Shown: positions 7,041 to 15,053, counted from the first letter of the stretch. The stretch is DNA of 64,000 nt from Agromyces hippuratus (GCF_013410355.1 NZ_JACCFI010000001.1:2294001-2358000); one strand, 5' to 3'. Notes: generated by a model not told the origin, from the letters alone. Numbers and translations: made by a program.

Positions 7041-8528
7041 CTACGCGGCGGCGCCGTCGGCCGCGGCGACCGCCGTCGCGTGCGCAGCGCGCAGCACGGC
7101 ACCGAGGTCGGCGTCGACGTTCGTCCAGTACTGGAAGAACCGCTCGCGGATCTCGTCGATCGTGATCGAGGCCGCCTGGCCGGCGAGCGTCGCCTGCAGG
7201 CGGAGCTTCGCCTCGGGCGAGTAGACCTCGCGGTAGAGCGTGCCCGGCTGGCCGAAGTCGCTGTCGTCCGAGCGCAGCGTGTACGCGGCGCGCACGAGCT
7301 CGCCGTCGCTCTCCCAGCCGCCCTCGGCCGCGGCCTCGGCCGACGCCACGGGGCCGCCGAACGAGTTCGGCGCGTAGACCGGAGTGGTGGGCGCGTTGAA
7401 GGCGTGGCGCTGGGCGCCGTCCTGCGAGTAGTTGGCGACGGATGCCGCGTGCGGCGCGTTCACCGGGATCTGGTTGTAGTTCGTGCCCACGCGGTAGCGC
7501 TGCGCGTCGGGGTAGCTGAACACGCGCGCCATCAGCATCTTGTCGGGGCTGATCGCGATGCCGGGAACCGTGTTCGCGGGCGAGAAGGCGGCCTGCTCGA
7601 TCTCGGCGAAGAAGTTCTGCGGATTGCGGTCGAGGGTGAGCGTGCCGACCGGGATCAGCGGGTAGTCCGCGTGCGGCCAGACCTTGGTGAGGTCGAACGG
7701 GTTGAACCGGTAGGTCTTCGCGTCGTCGTAGGGCATGACCTGCACGTGCAGGTCCCACTTCGGGTGGTTGCCGGCCTCGATCGCTTCGTGCAGGTCGCGG
7801 CGGTAGTAGTCGGCGTCGGCTCCGGCGATCGCCTCGGCGCTCTCGGCGTCGAGGTGCAGGTCGCCCTGCTGCGAGCGGAAGTGGTACTTCACCCAGAACT
7901 TCTCGCCCTCGGCGTTGATCCACTGGTAGGTGTGCGAACCGAAGCCGTGCATCTCGCGCCACGACTTCGGCAGGCCCCGGTCGCCCATGAGATACGTGAC
8001 CTGGTGCGCCGACTCGGGCGAGAGGGTCCAGAAGTCCCACTGCATGTCGGCGTCGCGCAGGCCCGAGCCGGGCAGGCGCTTCTGCGAGTGGATGAAGTCC
8101 GGGAACTTGATCGCGTCGCGGATGAAGAACACGGGCGTGTTGTTGCCGACGATGTCGTAGTTGCCCTCGGTCGTGTAGAACTTCACCGAGAAGCCGCGCA
8201 CGTCGCGCCAGGTGTCGGGCGAGCCCTGCTCGCCGGCGACGCTCGAGAAGCGCAGCAGCGTCTCGACGCTCGAGCCGGGCTGGAACACCGCGGCACGGGT
8301 GTAGGCCGAGACGTCCGCGGTCACCTCGAAGCGACCGAATGCGCCGCCGCCCTTGGCGTGCACGATGCGCTCGGGGATGCGCTCGCGGTTGAACTGGGCG
8401 AGCTTCTCGACGAGGTAGCGATCGTGCAGCACCGTCGCACCGTCGGCGCCGATCGTGAGGGAGTGGGCGTCGCTGGCGACCGCGGTTCCGGTCTGCGTCG
8501 TGGTGGGCGTCGTGGTGGGTTCCGACAA
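7041..8528 (-). CDS. katA: Monofunctional heme catalase
   Basis: 495 residues, the length of small-subunit catalases. The distal-heme histidine lies in IVHAKGGGAFG (His57). Further signatures are LLRFSSVAGEQGSPDTWRD, GSHTYQWINAEGEKFWV, YPLIPVGTLTLDRNPQNFF and the proximal heme tyrosine in RVFSYPDAQRYRVG (Tyr339). The enzyme dismutates hydrogen peroxide to water and oxygen in the cytoplasm. The start codon is TTG (8526-8528), well supported by AGAAGGA about five bases upstream. It follows the Fur-type regulator gene on the same strand after 156 bp, the classical furA-kat arrangement, so it is expected to be induced by peroxide through the operator at 9151-9173. Confidence 0.95.
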   Translation of the reverse strand: MSEPTTTPTTTQTGTAVASDAHSLTIGADGATVLHDRYLVEKLAQFNRERIPERIVHAKGGGAFGRFEVTADVSAYTRAAVFQPGSSVETLLRFSSVAGEQGSPDTWRDVRGFSVKFYTTEGNYDIVGNNTPVFFIRDAIKFPDFIHSQKRLPGSGLRDADMQWDFWTLSPESAHQVTYLMGDRGLPKSWREMHGFGSHTYQWINAEGEKFWVKYHFRSQQGDLHLDAESAEAIAGADADYYRRDLHEAIEAGNHPKWDLHVQVMPYDDAKTYRFNPFDLTKVWPHADYPLIPVGTLTLDRNPQNFFAEIEQAAFSPANTVPGIAISPDKMLMARVFSYPDAQRYRVGTNYNQIPVNAPHAASVANYSQDGAQRHAFNAPTTPVYAPNSFGGPVASAEAAAEGGWESDGELVRAAYTLRSDDSDFGQPGTLYREVYSPEAKLRLQATLAGQAASITIDEIRERFFQYWTNVDADLGAVLRAAHATAVAAADGAAA

Positions 8529-8561
8529 GGCGTCCTTCTCTCTTCGTTCTTTCTCTGGGAT

Positions 8562-8634
8562 CGCCGGCCGGGGCCGGCGGGGCGCGGGTAGGGAAGCGCC
8601 CGAGTTTCGGGGCGCGCCGGATCGGCCCGGCGCG
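8562..8634. other. Two GC hairpins in the fur-catalase intergenic region
   Basis: The 156 bp between the two genes hold two perfect stems: CGCCGGCC-gg-GGCCGGCG (8562-8579) and CGCGCCGG-N6-CCGGCGCG (8613-8634). There is no separate promoter I can recognise. The stems may attenuate or process the fur-katA transcript so that the two genes are expressed at different levels. Confidence 0.45.
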
Positions 8635-8684
8635 GGATGGTTGATCGAATGCGGGTGCGAGGGTGCCGGTGCGACCGGCGAGGC

Positions 8685-9134
8685 TCAGCTCAGCACGCCG
8701 CTCGCGCTGCACTCGGGGCAGAGGCCCCAGAAGGTGACCTCCGCGGTGGCGATGCGGAAGCCGTGCGTCTCGCTCGGCGTGAGGCATGCGGCCTCGCCGA
8801 CGACGCAGCCGACGTCGAAGACCTTGCCGCAGCCGGTGCAGACGAGGTGATGGTGGTTGTCGCCGACGCGGGTCTCGTAGAGCGCCGGCGAGCCGGCCGG
8901 CTCGATCTTGCGGAGCAGCCCCGCCTCGGCGAGCGCGCCGAGCACGCCGTAGACGGCCTGCCGAGATGTCGTCGGCAGCGCCCCGGCGACCCGAGTGAAC
9001 ACGTCGTCGGCATCGAGGTGCTCGCCCGGCTGGAACGCGTCGAAGACCGCGAGACGCGATTCGGTGACCTTGAGCCCGGCTCCGCGAAGGCGCGCCGCGG
9101 CCAGTTCGCGTTCGTCGGTGCCGCTCGAGGTCAT
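8685..9134 (-). CDS. Fur-family peroxide/iron-responsive repressor (FurA/PerR/CatR-like)
   Basis: 149 residues. The N-terminal winged helix includes LPTTSRQAVYGVLGALAEAGLL (recognition region, about 53-74, quoted in two parts LPTTSRQAVYG and VLGALAEAGLL). The regulatory metal site region HHHLVCTGCG (94-103) and the second CxxC pair (Cys139/Cys142) are present, so the structural zinc site C-x2-C...C-x2-C is complete. Next to a catalase gene, a peroxide-sensing role is more likely than iron sensing. A perfect palindrome 16 bp upstream of the start codon should be its autoregulatory operator. Confidence 0.92.
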   Translation of the reverse strand: MTSSGTDERELAAARLRGAGLKVTESRLAVFDAFQPGEHLDADDVFTRVAGALPTTSRQAVYGVLGALAEAGLLRKIEPAGSPALYETRVGDNHHHLVCTGCGKVFDVGCVVGEAACLTPSETHGFRIATAEVTFWGLCPECSASGVLS

Positions 9135-9150
9135 GTCTCGAACCTATCAG

Positions 9151-9173
9151 TTGTTTTGAATTCATCAAAACAA
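9151..9173. promoter_or_regulatory. Fur/PerR-type operator
   Basis: TTGTTTTGA-ATTCA-TCAAAACAA is a perfect 9-5-9 inverted repeat and is strikingly AT-rich in this GC-rich DNA. It lies 17 bp upstream of the fur start, in the region shared with the divergent acyl-CoA ligase gene, whose start is 80 bp away. The arrangement is typical for CatR/FurA operators upstream of catalase operons in actinomycetes. Confidence 0.85.
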
Positions 9174-9253
9174 CCGAGCCGTCGTCAGCTCTTCCCCCGA
9201 CCGCGCGAATGCCGCATGATGGCTTCCACCCGCAGATCGAAGGAGATCGCCGC

Positions 9254-10849
9254 ATGGCCAGGAGCACGTACCCCGACCTCACCGTTCCCGACACGTCGAT
9301 CTACGACTACCTCTTCGGCGGGCTCACCGACGCCGAACTCGATCGGGTGGCGCTCATCGACGGCACGAGCGGCGCCGAGACGACTTACCGCCAGCTCGTC
9401 GGCCAGATCGGGCTCCTCGCCGGGGCGCTCGCGGCCCGCGGCGTCGGCGTCGGCGATGTGGTCGCGCTGCTCTGCCCCAACGTGCCCGCCTTCGCGACGG
9501 TCTTCCACGGCATCCTCCGATCGGGCGCGACGGCGACCACGATCAACTCGCTCTACACGCCCGACGAGATCGCCAACCAGTTGACGGATGCCGGTGCGAC
9601 CTGGTTCTTCACGGTGTCCCCCCTCCTGCCGGGCGCGAAGGCCGCGGCGGCGCGCCTCGGCATCGCCGACGACCACCTCGTGGTGCTCGACGGCGCCGAG
9701 GGGCACCCGTCGCTGCGCGACCTGCTCGGCGAGGGTCATCCGGCGCCCGAGGTCTCGTTCGACCCGGCGACGCACCTCGCCGTGCTCCCCTACTCCTCGG
9801 GCACCACGGGCCGCCCGAAGGGCGTCATGCTCACCCACGCGAACCTCGTCGCGAACATCGAGCAGGCGCGCGGCTCCATCGGCCTCGTGCCCGACGACCG
9901 CGTGCTCGCGGTGCTGCCGTTCTTCCACATCTACGGCATGACGGCCCTCTTGAACTACGCCCTCAAGCTCAGGGCCGCACTCGTGACGATGCCGAGGTTC
10001 GACCTCGTCGAGTTCCTCCGCATCATCAGCGAGCACCGGGCGACCTGGGTGTTCATCGCCCCGCCGATCGCGGTGGCGCTCGCGAAGCATCCGCTCGTCG
10101 ACCAGCACGACCTCTCGAGCGTGCGGGTCGTCTTCTCGGGTGCGGCTCCGCTCGACGGCGCCCTCGCCGAACTCGTCGCCTCCCGCATCGGCTGCACGGT
10201 CGCCCAGGGATACGGCATGACCGAGACGAGCCCCGTCACGCACGTGATCCCGACCGACCGCGACGACCTCGACCGCTCGTCCATCGGCTTCCTGGTGCCG
10301 AACACCGAGGCGCGCCTCGTCGACGTCGAGACGGGCGTCGACGTCGAGCCACCGGCCGACGGCGGCACGAGCGAGCCCGGCGAGCTCTGGATCCGCGGCC
10401 CGCAGGTGATGCAGGGCTACCTCGGCAACGCGGCGGCGACCGCCGAGATGCTCGACGACGAGGGATGGCTGCACACGGGCGACATCGCCACGGTGACCGC
10501 CGACGGCGTGTACCGCATCGTCGACCGGCTGAAGGAGCTCATCAAGTACAAGGGCTACCAGGTCGCGCCGGCCGTGCTCGAGGCAGTGCTGCTCGGCCAC
10601 CCGTCGATCGCCGACGCGGCCGTGATCGGCGTGCTCGACGCCGACGGGCAAGAGGTGCCGAAGGCCTTCGTCGTGGTGCAGCCCGGGGCCGACCTCGACG
10701 CCGACACGGTCATCGCGCACGTGACGGCACACGTCGCGCCGCACGAGAAGGTGCGCGTCGTCGAGTTCATCGAGCTGATCCCGAAGTCGAGCGCCGGCAA
10801 GATCCTGCGCAAAGACCTGCGGGCGCGCGAGCAGGCGGCCTCCGCCTGA
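9254..10849 (+). CDS. Acyl-CoA synthetase, 4-coumarate-CoA ligase-like (AMP-forming)
   Basis: 531 residues from the ATG at 9254, which follows GAAGGAGAT with good spacing; an in-frame ATG 45 bp upstream lacks a ribosome site. The AMP-binding P-loop is YSSGTTGRPKGVM (180-192), followed by GYGMTET and GWLHTGDI (A5 and A7 motifs), DRLKELIKYKGYQVAP and a C-terminal GKILRKDLR with the catalytic Lys516. It activates a carboxylic acid to an acyl adenylate and transfers it to CoA. It is closest to the 4CL/firefly-luciferase branch that acts on aryl or medium-chain acids. The substrate is not predictable. It shares its upstream region with the Fur-type regulator, and a strong hairpin ends the unit. 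Confidence 0.9.
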   Translation: MARSTYPDLTVPDTSIYDYLFGGLTDAELDRVALIDGTSGAETTYRQLVGQIGLLAGALAARGVGVGDVVALLCPNVPAFATVFHGILRSGATATTINSLYTPDEIANQLTDAGATWFFTVSPLLPGAKAAAARLGIADDHLVVLDGAEGHPSLRDLLGEGHPAPEVSFDPATHLAVLPYSSGTTGRPKGVMLTHANLVANIEQARGSIGLVPDDRVLAVLPFFHIYGMTALLNYALKLRAALVTMPRFDLVEFLRIISEHRATWVFIAPPIAVALAKHPLVDQHDLSSVRVVFSGAAPLDGALAELVASRIGCTVAQGYGMTETSPVTHVIPTDRDDLDRSSIGFLVPNTEARLVDVETGVDVEPPADGGTSEPGELWIRGPQVMQGYLGNAAATAEMLDDEGWLHTGDIATVTADGVYRIVDRLKELIKYKGYQVAPAVLEAVLLGHPSIADAAVIGVLDADGQEVPKAFVVVQPGADLDADTVIAHVTAHVAPHEKVRVVEFIELIPKSSAGKILRKDLRAREQAASA

Positions 10850-10851
10850 GC

Positions 10852-10907
10852 CGTGAGCGAGCGGATGCCTCGTGCTGCGGTGGGCGCGCGGCATCCGCTC
10901 GCTCACG
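10852..10907. terminator. Terminator hairpin after the acyl-CoA ligase gene
   Basis: An 18-bp perfect stem (10852-10869 with 10890-10907; arms contain GTGAGCGAGCGGATGCC) with a 20-nt loop begins just after the stop codon. It is one of the GGATGCC/GGCATCC hairpins. Confidence 0.8.
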
Positions 10908-10955
10908 CGCTCGCCCGACGACCCCGATCGCGCCGACGACCGCGATGATGGAACG

Positions 10956-11480
10956 ATGACCGCCACCCTCTCCCCCGAGCTCGAAACGACGCTGCGCGAG
11001 ATCTTCGAGCGCCGCGACCGCGCGAACATGCAGCCGACGATCGACGAGTTCCTCGCCGTGCTCGCCGACCACCCCGGCGACCCGTACGTGCTCTACGAGG
11101 TCGGCGGCTCGTACGACACCGCGGGCGAGGAGGAGACCGCGCTCGGGTACTACGAGCAGGCGCTGGCCGCCGGACTCGCCGGCGACCCGCTGCGTCGGTG
11201 CCTGCTGCAGTACGGCAGCACGCTCCGCATCCTCGGCCGCATGGACGACTCCCTCGCCGCGCTCGACCGGGCGCGCGCCGAGTACCCCGACTCCGAGTCC
11301 GTGCGCCTGTTCCACGCGCTCGGGCTGCACGCCGCGGGCCGCAGCGACGCCGCGGTCGGCGAGCTGCTCGCCTTCGCCGCCGATACGGTGCGCACGCCCG
11401 ACGTGCTGCGCTACGAGGCCGCGCTGCGCGGAAATGCCGCGTACCTGATCGGGCTCGACGAGGCAAGCACCACGGTCTGA
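10956..11480 (+). CDS. TPR-repeat protein (TPR_5-like)
   Basis: 174 residues. The start at 10956 is preferred because it follows GATGGAACG and gives MTATLSPELETTLREIFERR; upstream codons in the same frame overlap the terminator hairpin. The middle contains two to three tetratricopeptide-like helical pairs, for example DPYVLYEVGGSYDTAGEEETALGYYEQAL (split here: DPYVLYEVGGSYDTAG, EEETALGYYEQAL) and LDRARAEYPDSESVRLFHAL. Such small TPR proteins in actinobacteria are cytoplasmic and probably mediate protein contacts; no catalytic motif is seen. It stands alone between the ligase and the AlkD-like gene. Confidence 0.75.
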   Translation: MTATLSPELETTLREIFERRDRANMQPTIDEFLAVLADHPGDPYVLYEVGGSYDTAGEEETALGYYEQALAAGLAGDPLRRCLLQYGSTLRILGRMDDSLAALDRARAEYPDSESVRLFHALGLHAAGRSDAAVGELLAFAADTVRTPDVLRYEAALRGNAAYLIGLDEASTTV

Positions 11481-11509
11481 CGGCCGCATCGGCCCGCAGC
11501 GGGTCGACG

Positions 11510-11515
11510 TAGGCT
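11510..11515 (+). promoter_or_regulatory. -10 element of the AlkD-like gene
   Basis: TAGGCT fits the TANNNT consensus, 35 bp upstream of the GTG start. The same TAGGCT hexamer precedes the genes at 35343 and 62609. Confidence 0.45.
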
Positions 11516-11550
11516 GAACGAGCAGCACAACGCAGCGCAGAGGAGGCCAC

Positions 11551-12234
11551 GTGACGACGACAGCAGCACCGCGGGCCACCGTCGGCGAGATCATGGCCGA
11601 CCTCGCCGCCCTCGAAGACCCCAAGGTGCGGGCGGTGAACGAACGCCACGGCGACGACCACGGCGTGAACCTCGCGAAGCTCCGTGCGGTCGCCAAACGG
11701 GTCGGCACGCAGCCCGAGCTCGCCCGCGAACTCTGGGCGACGGGCGATACCCCGGCCCGGCTCGTGGCGCTGCTGATCAGCCGCCCGAAACAGTACTCAG
11801 CGGCCGAGCTCGACGCCATGCTCCGCGAGGCCCGCGTGCCCAAGGTGCACGACTGGCTCGTCAACTACATCGTCAAGAAGAACCCGCACGTCGAAGAGCT
11901 GCGCGTCGCCTGGTTCGACGACGCCGACCCCGTCGTGGCGAGCGCCGGCTGGGCGCTGACCACCACCCGCGTCGCGAAGTCGCCCGAGGGGCTCGACATC
12001 CCGGGGCTGCTCGACCTCATCGAGGCGCACATGAAGCCGGCTCCCGACCGCCTGCAGTGGGCCATGAACGAGACCCTCGCGAACATCGGCATCCACCACC
12101 CCGAGTACCGCGCACGCGCGCTCGAGATCGGCGAGCGCCTCGAGGTGCTGAAGGACTACCCCACCCCGCCGAACTGCACCTCGCCGTTCGCGCCGATCTG
12201 GATCACCGAGATCGTCCGTCGGCAGACTCGCTGA
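11551..12234 (+). CDS. DNA alkylation repair protein of the AlkD/HEAT-repeat family
   Basis: 227 residues, GTG start preceded by AGGAGG at 11541-11546. The sequence is helical throughout, with HEAT-like repeats such as PARLVALLISRPKQYSAAEL, DWLVNYIVKKNP and DPVVASAGWALTTTRVAK. The family binds DNA and, in AlkD proper, removes 3-methyladenine and 7-methylguanine without base flipping. Whether this more distant member is a glycosylase is uncertain; the C terminus (TPPNCTSPFAPIWITEIV) is typical of a DNA alkylation repair subgroup common in actinobacteria. It converges on the HxlR gene with only 26 bp between their stops. Confidence 0.75.
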   Translation: MTTTAAPRATVGEIMADLAALEDPKVRAVNERHGDDHGVNLAKLRAVAKRVGTQPELARELWATGDTPARLVALLISRPKQYSAAELDAMLREARVPKVHDWLVNYIVKKNPHVEELRVAWFDDADPVVASAGWALTTTRVAKSPEGLDIPGLLDLIEAHMKPAPDRLQWAMNETLANIGIHHPEYRARALEIGERLEVLKDYPTPPNCTSPFAPIWITEIVRRQTR

Positions 12235-12260
12235 ATCGGGGCACGGACGGGCGGCGCGAA

Positions 12261-12623
12261 CTATCTGGCGTCCGTCGGCCCCAGAGCGGCGCGGGCGGCG
12301 AGGACCGCGGGGACGTGTTCCTCGGCCCATTCCCTCACGGCGCGGAGCGGCACCAGCAGCGAGCGGCCGAGTTCCGTGAGCTCGTACTCGACGTGAGGCG
12401 GGTTCTCGTCGAAGACGGTTCGGGAGACCAGGCCGTCTTCCTCCAGAGACCTGAGCGTTTCCACGAGGACCTTCGGAGTGATCCCTTGGATTCGGGTCGC
12501 CAGCGCGGTGAATCGCATCGGCCCGTGTTCGAGCGCGTTGACGATGAACACCGTCCATCGTGCACCGATGCGCCGCAGCACGATACGCGATGGGCAGCTC
12601 GCGGACATGATGTTGTACGCCAT
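12261..12623 (-). CDS. HxlR-family transcriptional regulator
   Basis: 120 residues, a single winged-helix domain. Characteristic segments are the cysteine near the N terminus in MSASCPSRIVLRRIGARWTV, the helix MRFTALATRIQGITPKVLVE and the wing DENPPHVEYELTELGRSL. HxlR proteins often sense reactive electrophiles through that cysteine and control a neighbouring reductase gene. Here the divergent gene at 12703 is an SDR-like protein, which is the likely target. A GGAGGG ribosome site precedes the start. Confidence 0.9.
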   Translation of the reverse strand: MAYNIMSASCPSRIVLRRIGARWTVFIVNALEHGPMRFTALATRIQGITPKVLVETLRSLEEDGLVSRTVFDENPPHVEYELTELGRSLLVPLRAVREWAEEHVPAVLAARAALGPTDAR

Positions 12624-12636
12624 AGGGAACCCTCCG

Positions 12637-12659
12637 GTTACGTTGAAGTCACCAGTTAC
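12637..12659. promoter_or_regulatory. Candidate HxlR direct repeat
   Basis: GTTAC occurs twice at 18-bp spacing (12637-12641 and 12655-12659) in the 79 bp between the divergent regulator and SDR-like genes. HxlR-type proteins bind short repeated half-sites in such regions. The repeat is short and could be chance. Confidence 0.3.
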
Positions 12660-12702
12660 CTTTCCATAGCGTCGAGTGCATCACACCCGATCGGAGCAGA
12701 AC

Positions 12703-13371
12703 ATGACTGGAAGATTCGCCGACACCACCGTCCTCGTCATCGGCGGAACCCACCGCCTGGGCGCTGCCATCGCGGCGGCCGCAGACGCGGAGGACGCACG
12801 CGTGACCGTTTCATCGCACACGCCGCGTGACGAGAGGACACTGCGCATCGACCTGCGCGACGAGGCGTCCGTGGCTGCGGCCGCGCAGCGCATCGGACCC
12901 GTCGATCACCTGATCTCGACCGCCAGCATGACCTACAGTGCGCCGATCCGCGAGATGGAGCTCTCGCGGGTGCAGGAGGCGATGGCGGCGAAGATCACCG
13001 GGCCCCTCCTGCTGGCCAAGCATTTCCAGATCCGGCAGTCGCTCACCCTCTTCTCCGGCCAGGTCGCGTGGCGTCCCGGTTCCGGGAGTTACGCCACCGG
13101 AATCACCAACGGCGCCATCGCGTTCGCAGCCCAGCACCTGGCCGCCGAACTCGCCCCGGTGCGCGTGAACGCGATCTCTCCGGGGATCATCGATTCAGGT
13201 CTTTGGGATGCCCGCGGTGCGGAGAAGGCGGCGTTCCTCACGGCAGCCGCCTCCCGGACGCTCGTCGGTGGCACCGGAACCGTCCAGGACATCGTCGATG
13301 CCGTGCTGTGGATCATGTCGGCCCCGTTCTTCACCGGCGAGACCCTGCGGCTCGACGGCGGACGCCGGTGA
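12703..13371 (+). CDS. SDR-fold protein lacking the catalytic YxxxK lysine
   Basis: 222 residues from the ATG at 12703, which has GGAGC upstream. The nucleotide-binding loop is GGTHRLGAAIA, and the C terminus ends FTGETLRLDGGRR as in classical short-chain dehydrogenases. At the expected active site the sequence is GSYATGITNGAIAF: the tyrosine is there, but the position four residues later is isoleucine instead of lysine. The aspartate and asparagine landmarks (IDLRDEAS, ITGPLL) are also degenerate. It may be a non-catalytic NAD(P)-binding protein or use an altered mechanism. Control by the divergent HxlR regulator is likely. Confidence 0.8.
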   Translation: MTGRFADTTVLVIGGTHRLGAAIAAAADAEDARVTVSSHTPRDERTLRIDLRDEASVAAAAQRIGPVDHLISTASMTYSAPIREMELSRVQEAMAAKITGPLLLAKHFQIRQSLTLFSGQVAWRPGSGSYATGITNGAIAFAAQHLAAELAPVRVNAISPGIIDSGLWDARGAEKAAFLTAAASRTLVGGTGTVQDIVDAVLWIMSAPFFTGETLRLDGGRR

Positions 13372-13402
13372 CGCTCGCCGTGAGACGCCGGAGCAGGCCG
13401 GC

Positions 13403-13717
13403 TCAGCGGTCGGTGCGACGCTCGAGCGGATCGGGCAGCACCCAGCGCTTCGGTCGCTCGGCGTCGGCGAGCCGCGTGCGACCGCGGATGTAGAACATCA
13501 CGAGGGATGCCGCGATGAGCGCGGTGCCGAGGGGGAGCACGAGTGAGTTCAACAGGTCGATCGCCAGGAGCCAGAGGACCAGCACGGTCTGCCCCGGCTC
13601 GGTGTTGAGCCAGACGGTCGCATAGAGCTCCGGATGCACGTACGTGGCCAGGACGGCACCGCCGACCGACAGGCCGATGCCCCACCACAACGTTCGCTTC
13701 GGCATGCTGTCCTGCAT
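13403..13717 (-). CDS. Small membrane protein of unknown function
   Basis: 104 residues from the ATG at 13717, which has AGGAGG seven bases upstream. There are two clear hydrophobic spans: LWWGIGLSVGGAVLATYV near the N terminus and VLVLWLLAIDLLNSLVLPLG running into TALIAASLVMFYI. A charged tail follows (RGRTRLADAERPKRWV). I do not recognise a family. Its 3' end faces that of the SDR-like gene, 31 bp away. Confidence 0.7.
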   Translation of the reverse strand: MQDSMPKRTLWWGIGLSVGGAVLATYVHPELYATVWLNTEPGQTVLVLWLLAIDLLNSLVLPLGTALIAASLVMFYIRGRTRLADAERPKRWVLPDPLERRTDR

Positions 13718-13783
13718 CGGACCTCCTCGTTCGGTGGCACACGCTACCAAGGAATGTCCACGACGACCACGACGGTTCCACAG

Positions 13784-13803
13784 GCGGATGCCGCGGCATC
13801 CGC
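13784..13803. terminator. Terminator-like palindrome downstream of apt
   Basis: GCGGATGCCGCGGCATCCGC is a perfect 20-bp palindrome, 15 bp past the stop of apt. It is the shortest form of the GGATGCC/GGCATCC hairpin family. Confidence 0.6.
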
Positions 13804-13818
13804 TCGCCCGACCGGCGC

Positions 13819-14352
13819 TCAGTACTGCAGCAGCGAGAAGATCTCGTAGCGGTCGCCGAGCGCCTCGCGGCCGCCGAGTCCCTCGAGCTCGAGCGCGACG
13901 GAGATGCCTGCCACCTGCCAGCCCGCCCGTTCGACGAGACGCGCCGCGGCGGCGACCGTACCGCCGGTCGCCAGCACGTCGTCGACGATGAGCACGCGGG
14001 AGCCCGGCGGCAGTTCGCCCTCGTGCACCTCGAGTGCGGCGGTGCCGTACTCGAGCGCGTAGTCCTCGCGCAGCACCGCGCGCGGCAGCTTGCCGGCCTT
14101 GCGGATGGTCAGCACGCCCGCACCGCAGATGGCCGAGGCGGCGCCCGCGATGAGGAAGCCGCGCGCCTCGACACCGCCGATGTCGTCGAACCGGCCGGCG
14201 AACGGCTCGGACAGCGAGGTGCCGAGCGCGTGCAGTGCCGGCCCACTCGCGAACACGGGTGTCAGGTCGCGGAACGTCACGCCGGGTTCGGGGAAATCGG
14301 GGATCGACGCGATGAGGCTCGAGACGAGCTCGCGTGCAGACTGCTCGGTCAC
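13819..14352 (-). CDS. apt: Adenine phosphoribosyltransferase
   Basis: 177 residues, GTG start. The PRPP-binding motif RVLIVDDVLATGGT covers 119-132, and FPEPGVTFRDLTPVF and GVEARGFLIAGA are the family's other hallmarks. The enzyme converts adenine and PRPP to AMP in purine salvage, in the cytoplasm. Length and motifs are normal, so it should be functional. It is a single-gene unit: the divergent DUF3817 gene starts 239 bp upstream, and the region between holds a 20-bp tandem repeat. Confidence 0.95.
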   Translation of the reverse strand: MTEQSARELVSSLIASIPDFPEPGVTFRDLTPVFASGPALHALGTSLSEPFAGRFDDIGGVEARGFLIAGAASAICGAGVLTIRKAGKLPRAVLREDYALEYGTAALEVHEGELPPGSRVLIVDDVLATGGTVAAAARLVERAGWQVAGISVALELEGLGGREALGDRYEIFSLLQY

Positions 14353-14415
14353 CGCCCAAGGCTACCGCGGAGTGCTGGTGCGGGTTGAGCCGGTCGGAAC
14401 CGGGGCGGGTCTCGA

Positions 14416-14515
14416 CAGGCTCGACCCGCAGAGGACAGGCTCGACCCGCAGAGGACAGGCTCGACCCGCAGAGGACAGGCTCGACCCGCAGAGGACAGGC
14501 TCGACCCGCAGGGGA
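14416..14515. repeat. Five tandem copies of a 20-bp repeat
   Basis: The unit CAGGCTCGACCCGCAGAGGA occurs five times with no spacers (starts 14416, 14436, 14456, 14476, 14496); only the last copy has a mismatch. It is preceded by a degenerate complementary arm (GGTTGAGCCGGTCGGAACC, near 14382) and shares the core TCGACAGGCTC with elements at 29816 and 48221. It lies in the region upstream of apt and the DUF3817 gene. It looks like local amplification of a REP-type element. Confidence 0.9.
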
Positions 14516-14591
14516 ATCAATCGTTCGTTCGATGCCTCCGTCCAGATGCGGCTGCGAGGATGGAACCATCCCCCGAACTCTGGAGCATTCC

Positions 14592-15053
14592 GTGTCACCG
14601 AAACGCCTCTATCGCGCCCTGGCCTTCGCCGAGGCCGTCACGTGGACGATCCTGATCGTCGCGATGATCCTGAAGTACGCCGCGGGCGTCGAGTGGGCGG
14701 TGCTGGTCGGCGGGTCGATCCACGGATTCGTGTTCCTCTCGTACGCGCTCACCGCGGTCATCGTCGGCGTCAACCAGCGCTGGAACGTCGGCCGCATCGC
14801 CTTCGCCGTGCTCACCGCGATCGTGCCCTACGCGACCATCCCGTTCGATCTGTGGCTCGTGCGCAAGGGTCACCTCGAGGGCGACTGGCGCCGCGAGAAG
14901 ACCGATCACCCGGCCGACTCGAACTGGGTCAACGGGCTGCTGCGCTGGTTCCTCGCGCGCCCCGTGCTGCTCATCTCGCTCGCGGTCGTCGGCATCGTCG
15001 TCGTCTTCGCGGGCCTCCTCGTGATCGGCCCGCCCGGGGGCCGCGACGCCTGA
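14592..15053 (+). CDS. DUF3817-family integral membrane protein
   Basis: 153 residues from a GTG at 14592 with TGGAG upstream; open frame further 5' runs through the tandem repeat and is unlikely to be translated. It begins VSPKRLYRALAFAEAVTWT and has about four hydrophobic spans (LIVAMILKYAAGVEWAVLV, SIHGFVFLSYALTAVIVGV, RIAFAVLTAIVPYATIPFDL and a C-terminal LLISLAVVGIVVVFAGLLVI). The FAEAVTW opening and HGF motif match DUF3817 proteins, which are widespread in actinobacteria and of unknown function. Confidence 0.8.
   Translation: MSPKRLYRALAFAEAVTWTILIVAMILKYAAGVEWAVLVGGSIHGFVFLSYALTAVIVGVNQRWNVGRIAFAVLTAIVPYATIPFDLWLVRKGHLEGDWRREKTDHPADSNWVNGLLRWFLARPVLLISLAVVGIVVVFAGLLVIGPPGGRDA

Noticed and set aside
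14416..14515. CRISPR array
   Set aside because: The 20-bp units follow each other directly without spacers and no cas gene is nearby; it is a tandem repeat.
13403..14569. One 388-codon minus-strand gene covering the small membrane protein and the apt region
   Set aside because: Its N-terminal part is the wrong frame of apt and of the tandem repeat; only the last 104 codons from 13717, with AGGAGG upstream, look genuine.
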